Notes: generated by a model not told the origin, from the sequence alone. 64,000 bases of DNA from Oscillospiraceae bacterium (GCA_021771715.1 JAETOO010000012.1:54384-118383), one strand, 5' to 3'. Positions 35,268-44,586 are shown, counted from the stretch's first letter. Translations and numbers: made by a program.

Positions 35268-35335
35268 CGCCAGACGCCATGTAAGCCACAGGTCTCCGCT
35301 CCGCTTCGGTCGGCGCTATGCGTGGCTGAATGGCT
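35268..35335. repeat. Dispersed intergenic repeat, copy D
   Basis: CAGGTCTCCGCTCCGCTTCG and the following GTCGGCGCTA match the 11820 region (copy C) with only transitions, and the preceding GCCAGACG matches GCCGGACG. It lies between the M23 peptidase gene and the alarmone synthetase promoter. Confidence 0.6.
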
Positions 35336-35338
35336 GAA

Positions 35339-36157
35339 CTATTGATCCACGTACCGCAGCACCCAGTAGGGGTTTACGCTGAGTTCCTCCGTGTGCTCTG
35401 TCCGCACGTAGATTCCCAGGTGCAGATGCACGGCGAACTTGCCGCGCGTTCCCTGCTCGCCGTAGCCGGTGTCCCCCATTCGGCCGAGCAGCTCGCCGGC
35501 CGTCACGGTCTCCCCCACCGCAAAATCCCGCGCGTAGGAGTCCAGGTGCGCATAGTAGAAGTATCCGCCTGACGGGCTCCGGATTCCGATGCGCCATCCG
35601 CCCTTGGGGAGCCAGCCGATCTGCTCGACGACCCCGTCGGTCATGCTCACGACCGGGTAGTAGCCCGGAAGATTCTCCGGCGGCATCAGATCCGTCCCCT
35701 CATGCCCGCGCAGTCCGCCGTAGGTCCGCTCAAACATCCACGAATTCTCGTACCGGATGCCCTTCGCCGCGACCGGCATACACTGCACGTCGTCCCAGAT
35801 AGCCGCATACAGGCCGCTCACCCGCTCGAACCCGCTGTGGTTGTAGCGCAGCAGCAGCTCCTTCCACCGGATCAGATCGTCCGGCGAGAATCCCCCCGAC
35901 CCGAGATAGCGGAAGCGCTGAAACGGCAGCAGCACCGTGAGCAGCTCGCCCACGGGCAGGGACGTCTCCTCCGAGAGCGGCCGCAGCTGCACGGTCAGCT
36001 CCTGTGAGAGCTGCAGAGCGCGGAACGCATCGCCCTCCAGATCCGCCGCCGAGAGATACTCCGCCGACGCCTTCTGGTACAGATGCGCGGAGAACAGCGT
36101 CGTCACGGACAGCAAAAAAAGTAAAAAGCAGCAGTCCGCTGCAAGCGACTTGATCAT
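35339..36157 (-). CDS. Membrane-anchored M23 family metallopeptidase
   Basis: A 272-residue protein with an N-terminal hydrophobic segment (about residues 9-26) and a C-terminal LytM/M23 domain from about residue 150. Zinc ligands are in GLRGHEGTDLMPP (H-x3-D) and KFAVHLHLGIYV (H-x-H). M23 enzymes are peptidoglycan endopeptidases. The central helical part (residues 30-130) may be a regulatory or partner-binding region. No sporulation promoter was recognised. Confidence 0.92.
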   Translation of the reverse strand: MIKSLAADCCFLLFLLSVTTLFSAHLYQKASAEYLSAADLEGDAFRALQLSQELTVQLRPLSEETSLPVGELLTVLLPFQRFRYLGSGGFSPDDLIRWKELLLRYNHSGFERVSGLYAAIWDDVQCMPVAAKGIRYENSWMFERTYGGLRGHEGTDLMPPENLPGYYPVVSMTDGVVEQIGWLPKGGWRIGIRSPSGGYFYYAHLDSYARDFAVGETVTAGELLGRMGDTGYGEQGTRGKFAVHLHLGIYVRTEHTEELSVNPYWVLRYVDQ

Positions 36158-36269
36158 CTGCTATTTCGCTTTTTGTTTTATTCTATGCGCCTGGGTACAC
36201 AAAATAGAACCGGGAGTGCAGAAGCTGTCAGAAGACACTTTACTGGGCGACCGTCCTCACAGAGCTGTT

Positions 36270-38270
36270 CTACGCGCCCTCTTCTTCTCCCTGCGCAGAG
36301 TCAATTTCCGGGTTCCATTCCTCTTCTCCCGCGGAATCCTGCTCAGCTGTGCTCTGTTCTGGCATGCTCTGCTCTGCCGCAGCGATCACCTTCCTGCCGT
36401 ACACGACCGGCTCGATCGTCTCCTCCATGAGCCGGTGCAGCAGATTCTCCATGAGCTCCCGGTCTTTCAGCATGCCGAACAGCAGGCTGCCCGACATATC
36501 CTCAGCCACCGAGCCGAGTCCCTCCAGGATCATCCGCTTGCCCGGGGACTCGTACCAGCGCAGCTGCACCTCGTCCTCGTGGAAGAAAAAGTGCACGCTG
36601 CGGCGCGCCGCCTCCTCCAGAAACGCGAGCTCCAGCTTCAGGACCGGCCAGCCGCGCTCGTCCTGCGCCACCTCCCCGCCCGCGGCCACGAGGTAGGGCT
36701 CGTCGTGCAGCGTCAGCTCGTTCCGGCACATGTTGCCTCCGAAGCCGACCCGTAGCGGATGCCAGCTACCGTTTTCCTCAAACCGGACATAGAAGCCGTC
36801 CGCCTCCCTCGAAAACGCAACCCGGGTGATCCCTCCGGTCAGATTGTTGTGGAACACCTGCATCAGAAGCGGGAACAGGCCGACATTTTTCTGCGTCAGC
36901 TCGTAGCAGCTGCCGTCCAGCATACGGATCAGGCTCTCCTTCGACGGGACGCGCGCCCGCCGCCTCGAAGCGCCGCCCCGCTTCCGCCACCCGCCTGCGC
37001 GGATCTCCGTCCGCCAAAGGTTCATTCCGCTGCCAGCACGGATCCCCGTCTGACAAGGGCTCATCTCACCGCCTGTGCAGATCCTGGTCTGCTCCGGCTC
37101 CATCCCGCCGCAGCTGTCCGCCTGAGCACCGCGGCTCATCCGTGCGCAGACACGCCTGAGCTTCCGGCAGGCGACCGGGTCCTCCGCGAGCGGCCCTTCC
37201 TCCGGCACGTACTCCAGCGGGAAGTGCGCCCGGATGATGTTCAGCATCACGCAGTCCTGAAACAGCTCCTTGTTCGCGGCATTCGTCACGAGCACCATAT
37301 CCATGTCCGGGTAGACGATCACATTCTGCCCGAGCATCCCGTTAAATTCATAGCTTCCGGGTCTTGCCTCCATCCAGAGCTGATAGCCGTAGCCGTACGT
37401 GTCCCCACCCGTCTCGACGTGCTTTGCCGTGGAACTTGCGACCCAGTGCTCCGGCACGATCTGTCTGCCGTTCCAGCTGCCGTGCTGCAGGTACAGCTGC
37501 CCGAGCTTCGCCATGTCCTCCGCGGTCAGAAACAGCCCCCAGCCGCCCTTTGTGATACCCTGCGGGCACGTCTCCCAGAAATACTTTGTGATGCCGAGCG
37601 GCTCGAACAGCCGCGGCTTCAGGTACTCGTCGAGGCGAAGCCCCGTCTTTTTCTGGACAATCGCGGACAGAACGTACGTGTTCAGGCTGTTATAGTGAAA
37701 GACGGTGCCCGGCCGCTCGATCACCGGCGCATTCAGATACGCGGACAGCCAGTCATTTCCGGATATGACGCCGCTCTCGTTAAACTGCACGCCGCTCGTC
37801 ATCGTCAGCAGCTGCTCCACTGTGACCTCCGAGCGGAACAGCTTCAAGAGCGAGTTCAGCTTGTTCTCAAAAATGCGGTGAACCGACTCGTCGAGCGAGA
37901 GCAGTCCCTCGTCCACCAGCATCCCGATCGCCATGCCCGTGATCGTCTTGCACATGGAATGCGTGACATGCCAGATGCCGTCCTGGTACGGCGCAAAGCT
38001 GCACTCACAGATCACCTTTCCGTGCCGCAGCACCATCAAATGATGCATGTCAGTCTGCTTCGACGCATGCAGATCCTCGATCAGCGCGGCCAGTTTCCCG
38101 GAAGGGATCCCCTGGCTCTCCGGCGTCGCGCGCGCAAAGGGCTGCTCATACGGCTGATCAAACGGAAAGCGCTTTTTCTGCGGGAAGAAATCCACCCTGC
38201 TGATTCCCTCCGTCTTTCCTAAAATGAGATTCATCACCATCTCCGCGACGGCCAGACGTTCTTTTGCCAT
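36270..38270 (-). CDS. Serine hydrolase, class C beta-lactamase family, with C-terminal extension
   Basis: A 666-residue protein. Residues about 45-345 form a beta-lactamase/PBP4*-like domain with the nucleophile in VTHSMCKTITGMAIG (S-x-x-K) and the second motif in VFHYNSLNTYVLSA (Y-x-N). No signal peptide is evident, so it is probably cytoplasmic. A repeat-rich segment follows (about residues 390-430), then a C-terminal domain with about 230 residues of beta-strand-like sequence ending in an acidic Glu/Ser tail. The ATG at 38270 is chosen because AGGAGG lies 8 bases upstream. It is divergent from the YlbJ-like gene. Confidence 0.88.
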   Translation of the reverse strand: MAKERLAVAEMVMNLILGKTEGISRVDFFPQKKRFPFDQPYEQPFARATPESQGIPSGKLAALIEDLHASKQTDMHHLMVLRHGKVICECSFAPYQDGIWHVTHSMCKTITGMAIGMLVDEGLLSLDESVHRIFENKLNSLLKLFRSEVTVEQLLTMTSGVQFNESGVISGNDWLSAYLNAPVIERPGTVFHYNSLNTYVLSAIVQKKTGLRLDEYLKPRLFEPLGITKYFWETCPQGITKGGWGLFLTAEDMAKLGQLYLQHGSWNGRQIVPEHWVASSTAKHVETGGDTYGYGYQLWMEARPGSYEFNGMLGQNVIVYPDMDMVLVTNAANKELFQDCVMLNIIRAHFPLEYVPEEGPLAEDPVACRKLRRVCARMSRGAQADSCGGMEPEQTRICTGGEMSPCQTGIRAGSGMNLWRTEIRAGGWRKRGGASRRRARVPSKESLIRMLDGSCYELTQKNVGLFPLLMQVFHNNLTGGITRVAFSREADGFYVRFEENGSWHPLRVGFGGNMCRNELTLHDEPYLVAAGGEVAQDERGWPVLKLELAFLEEAARRSVHFFFHEDEVQLRWYESPGKRMILEGLGSVAEDMSGSLLFGMLKDRELMENLLHRLMEETIEPVVYGRKVIAAAEQSMPEQSTAEQDSAGEEEWNPEIDSAQGEEEGA
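36985..37118 (-). repeat. 39-bp in-frame tandem repeat in the serine hydrolase gene
   Basis: The GGATCYCCGT-like anchor recurs at 37001, 37040 and 37079, exactly 39 bp apart. Units encode 13-mers such as GEMSPCQTGIRAG. Copies are more diverged than in the other arrays. Confidence 0.75.
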
Positions 38271-38379
38271 TCCACATTCCTCCTGGATCTTTGCCTCTGA
38301 CGGCAAACGATAAATACCACCGCATACCCGGACCTGTTCTCTCATAGAATAAGACGACCTTATTTCCGGGAGCCTGCCT

Positions 38380-39462
38380 ATGAAAAAGAGAATCCTGTGC
38401 GTGTTTCTGCTTCTGTTTTCCTACCTTCTGTTCTTTCCGGAGGCCGCCCTCGCCTCCGCGCGCGAGGGGCTGCTGCTCTGGTACCGCTCGATCATCCCGA
38501 CCCTGTTTCCGTTTATGCTGCTGTGCACGCTCGCCGTCCGCCTGAATTTGGCCGGCTCCCTCCTGGGCCTCTTCGCGCGCCCCGTCTGCCGGATCTTCGG
38601 GTGCTCCCGGCACGGCGCCTTCGCTGTACTGACCGGCTTCCTCTGCGGGTTCCCGATGGGGGCGAAGGTCACAGCCGACCTCGCGCGCCAGCAGCTGATC
38701 TCCGGGCGCGAAGCGCGCTTCCTCTACGGCTTCGTGAACAACGTAAGCCCCGCCTTCCTGCTCTCCTACCTCGCCTCTGACCAGATGCGGCGGCCGGATC
38801 TCAAGGTGGTATTTCTCGGGACGATCCTTGGCTCCTCCCTGTTGTACGGCATCCTCAGCTCCCTGCGCTACCGGAAACCCGCACCCACGCGGAGCTTCCC
38901 TCCGCGCACGAACCGATCTCCGCACGAACAGAGTTCCTCCACACACCCGAACGGATCTTCGAATACACAGGTGTTTTCCACACGCCCGAACAAATCCTCA
39001 GACAAACAGGATTTCTCCTCGCGTCCGAACGACTCCTCGGACGAACAGGATCTCTCCGCGTTCTCGGCCGCCCCACACCGCCCGCTCTCCTTCGCGCTCC
39101 TGGACGAGTGCATCACCGACACCTGCCAGAACACCGTGCGGCTGGGCGCCTACATCATGCTGTTCTCCATCCTGACCGGCGCGGCGCAGCGTTTCTTCCC
39201 CACCGACCACCCGGCCGCGCTCTTCCTCGTCTCCTCGATCGAGATCACGAACGGCGTCCGGCTGCTCGCGTCCAGCACGCTCCCGTTTCCCGTCAAGTAC
39301 GTCCTCCTGAACGCCGTCTGCACGTTCGGCGGGCTCTCTGCCTTCGTGCAGTCCGTCGGCATCGCCGGGATGGATGGCGCGCAGGCCCGATCCTACATAA
39401 AAAGCAGGGTATGTGCTACCCTGCTCTGTGTCATGCTCTCTGTCGGCGCCCTGCTTCTCTGA
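38380..39462 (+). CDS. YlbJ-like sporulation integral membrane protein
   Basis: A 360-residue polytopic protein of the nucleoside-recognition/gate family, similar to YlbJ/SpoVV, which in Bacillus is needed for dipicolinic acid transport into the forespore. Landmarks are SIIPTLFPFMLLCTLAVRLN, GFLCGFPMGAKVTADLARQ and FVNNVSPAFLLSYL. GGGAG lies 7 bases before the ATG. A Ser/Arg/Asn-rich loop of about 55 residues (around 170-228) holds a 39-bp tandem array and is unlikely to be membrane-embedded. It converges with the coiled-coil gene. Confidence 0.85.
   Translation: MKKRILCVFLLLFSYLLFFPEAALASAREGLLLWYRSIIPTLFPFMLLCTLAVRLNLAGSLLGLFARPVCRIFGCSRHGAFAVLTGFLCGFPMGAKVTADLARQQLISGREARFLYGFVNNVSPAFLLSYLASDQMRRPDLKVVFLGTILGSSLLYGILSSLRYRKPAPTRSFPPRTNRSPHEQSSSTHPNGSSNTQVFSTRPNKSSDKQDFSSRPNDSSDEQDLSAFSAAPHRPLSFALLDECITDTCQNTVRLGAYIMLFSILTGAAQRFFPTDHPAALFLVSSIEITNGVRLLASSTLPFPVKYVLLNAVCTFGGLSAFVQSVGIAGMDGAQARSYIKSRVCATLLCVMLSVGALLL
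38896..39051 (+). repeat. 39-bp in-frame tandem repeat in the YlbJ-like gene (4 units)
   Basis: The CGAAC anchor recurs at 38909, 38948, 38987 and 39026, exactly 39 bp apart. Units encode 13-mers like FSTRPNKSSDKQD. Confidence 0.9.
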
Positions 39463-39476
39463 ACTCCTCCCGGAGA

Positions 39477-40076
39477 CTACTCCTCATCCGGCTCGCTCGC
39501 CGATGCATCCGGAACCTGCGTATAGCTCGACGGCTCAGCCTGCGGAGACAGCTCCATGCGGTTCTTGTTGACAATGTCGTAGCAGGACTGGATCGAGTTG
39601 ATGAAATTGCTGTACTTCGTGCCGGCGGTGTCAATCATATGGCTCATGATTTTTTCAAGGTTCTCCAGCATCTCGTCCGTGTAGCGGATCGCACTCATGC
39701 GGATCTCATTCGAATCCTGCGTCGCCTTGTCGACGATCTCCTGCGCCTGTGCGTTCGTCTCCTCAATCAGCTGGTGAGACTGCTGCATCGCCGCCTGCAT
39801 CACCTCGCTCTCGCTGACGATCTTCTGCGCCTGCGCGTTCGCGTCCGCGATAATCGCATCTGCCTTCGTCTGCGCATCCTCGAGAATCGCGTCCTTGTTG
39901 CTGATAATCTTCTGGTAGCGCTTGATCTCGTCCGGCGTCTTCATGCGAAGCTCGCGCAGAAGCTCCTCGAGCTCCTCTTTATTTACAACAATCTTTGTCG
40001 AGGACAACGGCTGAAACTTACAGCTGTCCACAAACTCCTCGATCTCCTCAATAATCTGCTCAATTCTGCTGCTCAT
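39477..40076 (-). CDS. Coiled-coil protein, DivIVA/V-ATPase subunit-like, function unknown
   Basis: A 199-residue soluble protein dominated by coiled coil from about residues 30-160 (repeating ADAIIADANAQAQKIVSESEV pattern) with an acidic, Ser-rich C-terminal tail. Such proteins are often annotated as ATPase subunit-like, but no functional motif is present. AAGGAGAG sits 6 bases before the ATG. It follows coaD on the same strand by 112 bases, a common clostridial order rsmD-coaD-this gene. Confidence 0.82.
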   Translation of the reverse strand: MSSRIEQIIEEIEEFVDSCKFQPLSSTKIVVNKEELEELLRELRMKTPDEIKRYQKIISNKDAILEDAQTKADAIIADANAQAQKIVSESEVMQAAMQQSHQLIEETNAQAQEIVDKATQDSNEIRMSAIRYTDEMLENLEKIMSHMIDTAGTKYSNFINSIQSCYDIVNKNRMELSPQAEPSSYTQVPDASASEPDEE

Positions 40077-40188
40077 AGTGCTCTCTCCTTATGTGTTATT
40101 CATACATTCCCACGCATCTGCCTCAAATCCCCGCAGACACAGCCAAAACCAGGCCCCGCGACCGCATGTAAAAGGTCCGCCTGCTCCT

Positions 40189-40677
40189 CTATCCCCTCAC
40201 GGAAGCAAGCTTCTCGTACACCTTCTCCGCAATCTGCGGCGGCACAAACCCGGAAATATCCCCCCCGTAGGAGGCGACCTCCTTCACAATCGTCGAGCTG
40301 ATATACGCATACCTCAGCTCAGTGGCAAAAAACAACGTGTCAATCTCCGGCCGGATGCTGCGGTTCGTCTGCGCCATCTGCAGCTCATACTCGAAATCCG
40401 TCACAGCCCTCAGCCCTCTGACGATGAACTTTGCACCGGATTCCCGTGCAAACTCGACGGACAAGCCGCCGAACGACTCGACGCGGACATTCGGTATATG
40501 CCCGGTTACATCCTTTAACATATTAACACGTTCTTCGGTAGAAAACAACGGTGTTTTTGCATTATTCTTCAGTACCGCAACGACCAGCTCGTCCACGAGA
40601 GAGGATGCGCGCTCGATGATATCGAGATGCCCCTTCGTCACCGGATCAAAGCTGCCCGGATAAACTGCCGTAGCCAT
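40189..40677 (-). CDS. coaD: Pantetheine-phosphate adenylyltransferase
   Basis: A 162-residue CoaD, which transfers AMP from ATP to 4-phosphopantetheine in coenzyme A synthesis. The nucleotidyltransferase motif [16 protein letters not shown] and the C-terminal [15 protein letters not shown] (ISSTxVR-type) are both present. AAGGAC lies 7 bases before the ATG. It lies 42 bases downstream of rsmD. Confidence 0.97.
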   Translation of the reverse strand: MATAVYPGSFDPVTKGHLDIIERASSLVDELVVAVLKNNAKTPLFSTEERVNMLKDVTGHIPNVRVESFGGLSVEFARESGAKFIVRGLRAVTDFEYELQMAQTNRSIRPEIDTLFFATELRYAYISSTIVKEVASYGGDISGFVPPQIAEKVYEKLASVRG

Positions 40678-40719
40678 ATTTCTTGTCCTTCCTGCGCAAA
40701 CGGATCCGCCGACCAGCCG

Positions 40720-41280
40720 TCATGCGCTCCTCTGCAGAAACACATGCATATTTGTCTTGTATTCCTTCACGCGCGTAATCTCAAAGCCGAGCTCCCGAAC
40801 ATAGGAAAAATCGGTGCCGAGCTTCGCCTCCACAATCAGTACCGTGTCCTCGGTCACATAAGACAGCGCATGCGAGGAGAGGTACTCCAGCACCTCGCGC
40901 TCCAGCCCCTTCCCGTAGGGCGGGTCCATGAAGACGATCTGGAAAGGCTTCTCCCCCTCCAGCCTCGAGAGTGCGGCGAGCACGTCGTACGGCAGCACGG
41001 CCGCCTGCCCCTCCAGCTTCGTGAATTTCAGGTTCTCCCGGATGCAGGCCACCGCCGTGCGGTCATGCTCCACAAAGCACGCAAAGGACGCACCGCGGCT
41101 GAGCGCCTCGATGCCGATCCCGCCGCTCCCGGCAAACAGATCCAGAAACCGGATCTCATACAGATCATTCTGCAATATATTAAAAAGAGTCTCCTTGATC
41201 CGGTCCGTCGTCGGCCGCGTGTCCAGCCCCTCGACCGTCCGGAGCGGAAGTCTCCGCGCTTTTCCTGCTATTACTCTCAT
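40720..41280 (-). CDS. rsmD: 16S rRNA (guanine-966-N2)-methyltransferase
   Basis: A 186-residue RsmD. MRVIAGKARRLPLRTVEGLDTRPTTDRIKETLFNIL is the family N-terminus; SAM binding is by FLDLFAGSGGIGIEALSRGA; the catalytic motif is FMDPPYGKG (DPPY). It modifies G966 in the small subunit. It is the first gene downstream of a perfect sigma-A promoter. Confidence 0.96.
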   Translation of the reverse strand: MRVIAGKARRLPLRTVEGLDTRPTTDRIKETLFNILQNDLYEIRFLDLFAGSGGIGIEALSRGASFACFVEHDRTAVACIRENLKFTKLEGQAAVLPYDVLAALSRLEGEKPFQIVFMDPPYGKGLEREVLEYLSSHALSYVTEDTVLIVEAKLGTDFSYVRELGFEITRVKEYKTNMHVFLQRSA

Positions 41281-41327
41281 GCACTGTCTCCATAAACGAT
41301 CTCTGATTGATTCCCATAATCTTATTT

Positions 41328-41356
41328 ATTATAATTTTTTCACGCCCCACTGTCAA
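41328..41356 (-). promoter_or_regulatory. Sigma-A promoter of the rsmD-coaD unit
   Basis: Minus-strand TTGACA, 17-bp spacer, TATAAT, perfect consensus, about 50 bases before the rsmD ATG. Confidence 0.88.
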
Positions 41357-41496
41357 TACGGAACAGATATTCTCTTCTGCCGGCGCTATTTTTCTCTGTT
41401 TTTTTGAAAAATAGGCATAGCATTTGCGCAGATTTTATCGTATACTGTAAACGATTTTGTGCGTATGACAGAATTTCCACAAGAAAGGACATTACT

Positions 41497-42966
41497 ATGA
41501 AAAAAGGGTTCGATAACCAAAAATACCTGCACATGCAGTCAGAGCGGATCAGAGAGCGGATCGCGTGCTTCGACAACAAGCTTTATCTTGAATTTGGCGG
41601 CAAGCTTTTCGATGATTTCCATGCATCGCGTGTATTGCCGGGCTTTGAACCGTCCAGTAAGCTCCAGATGCTGCTGCAGCTCGCGGATCAGGCTGAGGTG
41701 ATTATCGTCATCAACGCGGAGGACATCGAGAAAAACAAGGTGCGCGCCGATCTCGGCATCACCTACGACCTCGACGTCCTGCGTCTGATCGACGTCTACC
41801 GCAGCAAGGGGCTGTATGTCGGCAGCGTCGTCCTGACGCGCTATCAGGATCAGGCCGGCGCGCGCGCCTTCCGCCAGAAGCTCGCGGGCCAGGGCATCCC
41901 GGTCTACTGCCACTACAAGATCGAGGGCTACCCCAAAAATATCCCTCTGATCGTCAGCGACGACGGCTACGGAAAGAATGACTACATCGAGACGACCCGT
42001 CCGCTCGTCATCGTGACGGCCCCGGGGCCCGGGAGCGGAAAGATGGCGACCTGCCTCTCCCAGCTCTACCACGAGCACAAGCGCGGGGTGCGCGCAGGCT
42101 ACGCCAAATTTGAGACCTTCCCGATCTGGAACCTGCCGCTCGAGCACCCGGTGAACCTCGCCTACGAGGCGGCGACGGCCGATCTGAACGATGTCAACAT
42201 GATCGACTCGTTCCACCTGAGCGCCTACGGCATCCCGACGGTCAACTACAACCGCGACATCGAGATCTTCCCGGTGCTCAACGAGATGTTCCGTCAGATC
42301 TTCGGCGAGAGCCCCTACAAATCGCCCACCGACATGGGCGTCAACATGGCCGGCTACTGCATCACGGATGACGAGGTGTGCCGCGAGGCGTCCAGACAGG
42401 AGATCATCCGCCGCTATTACGAGTCTCTGGTGCGGCGCGCGGACCAGGACGCGACCGAGGACGAGCTGTTCAAGATCGAGTTTCTCATGCGCCAGCTCGG
42501 GATCACGCCTGCGACCAGACCGTGCGCCGCGGCCGCGAACGCGGCGGCGAAGAGGCGCGGCGTCAGCTGTGCGGCAATCGAGCTCGACGACAGCCGCATC
42601 GTGACCGGAAAGACCTCTGATCTGCTGGGGCCCTGCTCGGCTGTGATCTTAAATGCCCTCAAGGAGCTCGCCGGGATCGACCATGAGCTGCAGCTGATCT
42701 CGCCGTCCGCGCTCGCGCCGATCCAGAAGCTCAAGACGCAGTGCTTTGGCAGCAGGAACCCGCGGCTCCACACGGACGAGACGCTGATCGCGCTGTCCAT
42801 CAGCGCCTCCGAGAATCCCGTTGCACAGAAGGCATTTGACAGCATGTCAAAGCTGCGCGGCTGCCAGCTGCACTGCTCCTCCCGCCTCTCGAATGTCGAT
42901 CTCGCCACGCTGCGCAAGCTCGGGCTGCAGGTGACGATGGATCCGCTGCGGGAGCACCTCTCCTGA
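41497..42966 (+). CDS. DUF1846 family protein
   Basis: A 489-residue protein matching DUF1846 throughout (GFDNQKYLHMQSERIRERI, LYLEFGGKLFDDFHASRVLPG, VIVTAPGPGSGKMATCLSQLYHEH). The Pro-Gly-Ser-Gly-Lys stretch is P-loop-like. The family structure is known but its reaction, as far as I know, is not firmly defined. The ATG at 41497 has AAAGGAC 7 bases upstream; the ORF-track start is unsupported. A weak promoter (TAGCAT-N17-TATACT, 41418-41446) precedes it and a strong terminator follows. Confidence 0.92.
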   Translation: MKKGFDNQKYLHMQSERIRERIACFDNKLYLEFGGKLFDDFHASRVLPGFEPSSKLQMLLQLADQAEVIIVINAEDIEKNKVRADLGITYDLDVLRLIDVYRSKGLYVGSVVLTRYQDQAGARAFRQKLAGQGIPVYCHYKIEGYPKNIPLIVSDDGYGKNDYIETTRPLVIVTAPGPGSGKMATCLSQLYHEHKRGVRAGYAKFETFPIWNLPLEHPVNLAYEAATADLNDVNMIDSFHLSAYGIPTVNYNRDIEIFPVLNEMFRQIFGESPYKSPTDMGVNMAGYCITDDEVCREASRQEIIRRYYESLVRRADQDATEDELFKIEFLMRQLGITPATRPCAAAANAAAKRRGVSCAAIELDDSRIVTGKTSDLLGPCSAVILNALKELAGIDHELQLISPSALAPIQKLKTQCFGSRNPRLHTDETLIALSISASENPVAQKAFDSMSKLRGCQLHCSSRLSNVDLATLRKLGLQVTMDPLREHLS

Positions 42967-43013
42967 CCGGCTGTTTTTCTATAAAAAAGAATGCGCGCAG
43001 GTTCCTATGAGAC

Positions 43014-43065
43014 AAAGAAGCAAGGGTATTCGCTTACACATACCCTTGCTTCTTTTGCTTTTTCT
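43014..43065. terminator. Bidirectional terminator between DUF1846 and mgsA genes
   Basis: AAAGAAGCAAGGGTA pairs with TACCCTTGCTTCTTT over 15 bp with a 12-base loop. A T-run follows on the plus strand. Confidence 0.92.
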
Positions 43066-43117
43066 TTCTGCACTTCATTTCCGTCCCCCAAGGCACAGCC
43101 CTCTTGTCCGCGCCAAT

Positions 43118-43528
43118 TCAGCCCATGTCATTCGATCTGATATTCAGCCGCCAGTCCAGATCGCCGCGCGAGAGCCCGAGAATCAGGGACTCCGCCGTCG
43201 CAATATTCGTCGCGATCGGAATATTGTACTGGTCACAGCAACGGGAGATCGCTGAGATATCCGCGGTATTCGGACTCGTCTCAAGCGGGTTGTAAAAAAA
43301 GATCACCATGTCCATACAGTTCCGCTCTATCATATCCATAAATTGCTTGTCACCGCCGACGCTGCCCGGTAAGAACTTGTATACCTTCAGATTCGTGACC
43401 TCCTCAATCCTTCGGCCCGTGATCCCGGTCGCATATAAGCTGTGCTTCGACAGGATATATTTATAAGCCAGACAGAAATTCTCCATCAGCGTCTTTTTAC
43501 TGTTGTGCGCGATAAATCCGATGTTCAT
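43118..43528 (-). CDS. mgsA: Methylglyoxal synthase
   Basis: A 136-residue MgsA, converting dihydroxyacetone phosphate to methylglyoxal in a glycolytic bypass. Phosphate-binding and catalytic regions are visible: FIAHNSKK at the N-terminus, ATGITG, and LPGSVGGDKQ with the catalytic Asp, followed by IFFYNPLETSPNTADISAI. Length fits the family. A good promoter is upstream. Confidence 0.93.
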   Translation of the reverse strand: MNIGFIAHNSKKTLMENFCLAYKYILSKHSLYATGITGRRIEEVTNLKVYKFLPGSVGGDKQFMDMIERNCMDMVIFFYNPLETSPNTADISAISRCCDQYNIPIATNIATAESLILGLSRGDLDWRLNIRSNDMG

Positions 43529-43570
43529 CTTTTCACCATCCTTTCCGAATGTCCTATCACGTCATTATCC

Positions 43571-43598
43571 ATTATAGCAAATATTTCCAAAAAATCAA
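43571..43598 (-). promoter_or_regulatory. Promoter of mgsA
   Basis: Minus-strand TTGATT, 16-bp spacer, TATAAT, about 45 bases before the ATG. Confidence 0.7.
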
Positions 43599-43635
43599 TC
43601 CTTTTTTTTGTATTTTTATAAATAATGCTAAAACC

Positions 43636-44472
43636 TCACCTCTCATGATTCACCCGGACGCGATTGTACGCAAATGCGACTCCCGGTGTCTCCTGGATGC
43701 GCCTTGCGATGGACTTGCGCACATCGCTGCAGGCGGCGAAATTTTCCTCGATCGTGTTTGTCACCATGAATGCGCGCAGTGCGACGCCGCGCTCATTCAG
43801 CTCGCGCGCCATGACCGGAACCATCTCCGACGCGGACCGCTCGGGGTCTTTCTTGCAAAAAAGCGGATGGGAGCTGATCTCCTCCGAGATAATCCGGCAG
43901 GCCAGGTCGATGTCCGATTTGTAGGTGACGCAGACGTCGATGAAGTTGGTGCTCTCGTTTTTCTCCGAGTAAGTGCTGTTCTCAATGATGGCCAGATCCA
44001 TCTTCGCGTTCGGCACGATGACCAGCGCGGAGCTGACCACGTTCCGGATCACGGTATTGCGCAGCGTGATCGCCTCCACGTACCCGGTAATCTCCTGCCC
44101 GTCCACGAGCACGCGGATCCGGTCTCCCAGCTCGAACGGCTTGAAGACGGAGATGATGAAGCCGTGCACGATGTTGGAGATCCCCTCCTGCATCACAAAC
44201 CCAAGCACGACGACGATCAGCGAGGAGGACATCAGAATACTCGAGTAGAACTTCTCCACGACCGCGTACTGGCTGCCGATCTGCAGGATCGCGATGATCA
44301 CAAACAGCGCCTTCAGGCACGCCTTCAGAAAATTGACATGGATGGCCGGACCCCGCTTCGTCTTTTTTCCATAAAAGCGAAACCCGAAATCCAGAAGCCG
44401 CAGCGCCGCCACCAGGACGACGACCACGAGCAACGCGTAAATTAAATGATATTTTTGCAGAAATTCCAACAC
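43636..44472 (-). CDS. MscS family mechanosensitive ion channel
   Basis: A 278-residue small-conductance channel protein. Two or three N-terminal helices (residues 9-90) lead into the pore helix and beta domain: SLIVVVLGFVMQEGISNIVHGF, then FELGDRIRVLVDGQEITGYVEAITLRNTVIR and the C-terminal alpha/beta domain. It releases osmolytes on hypoosmotic shock. The GTG start has GAGGG 8 bases upstream. Confidence 0.94.
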   Translation of the reverse strand: MLEFLQKYHLIYALLVVVVLVAALRLLDFGFRFYGKKTKRGPAIHVNFLKACLKALFVIIAILQIGSQYAVVEKFYSSILMSSSLIVVVLGFVMQEGISNIVHGFIISVFKPFELGDRIRVLVDGQEITGYVEAITLRNTVIRNVVSSALVIVPNAKMDLAIIENSTYSEKNESTNFIDVCVTYKSDIDLACRIISEEISSHPLFCKKDPERSASEMVPVMARELNERGVALRAFMVTNTIEENFAACSDVRKSIARRIQETPGVAFAYNRVRVNHER

Positions 44473-44586
44473 GCAGTCTGCCCTCTCTTTCTCAGATGCG
44501 CCACCCGGCGCAAAGCAACGTTTTCATAGATAACAAAATACAACAAAATCGTCCGCAACGCAAACCTTCATTATCAAAAATTTCCT

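Noticed and set aside
36759-38222. 487-residue plus-strand ORF
   Set aside because: Antisense of the serine hydrolase gene with no translation signals.
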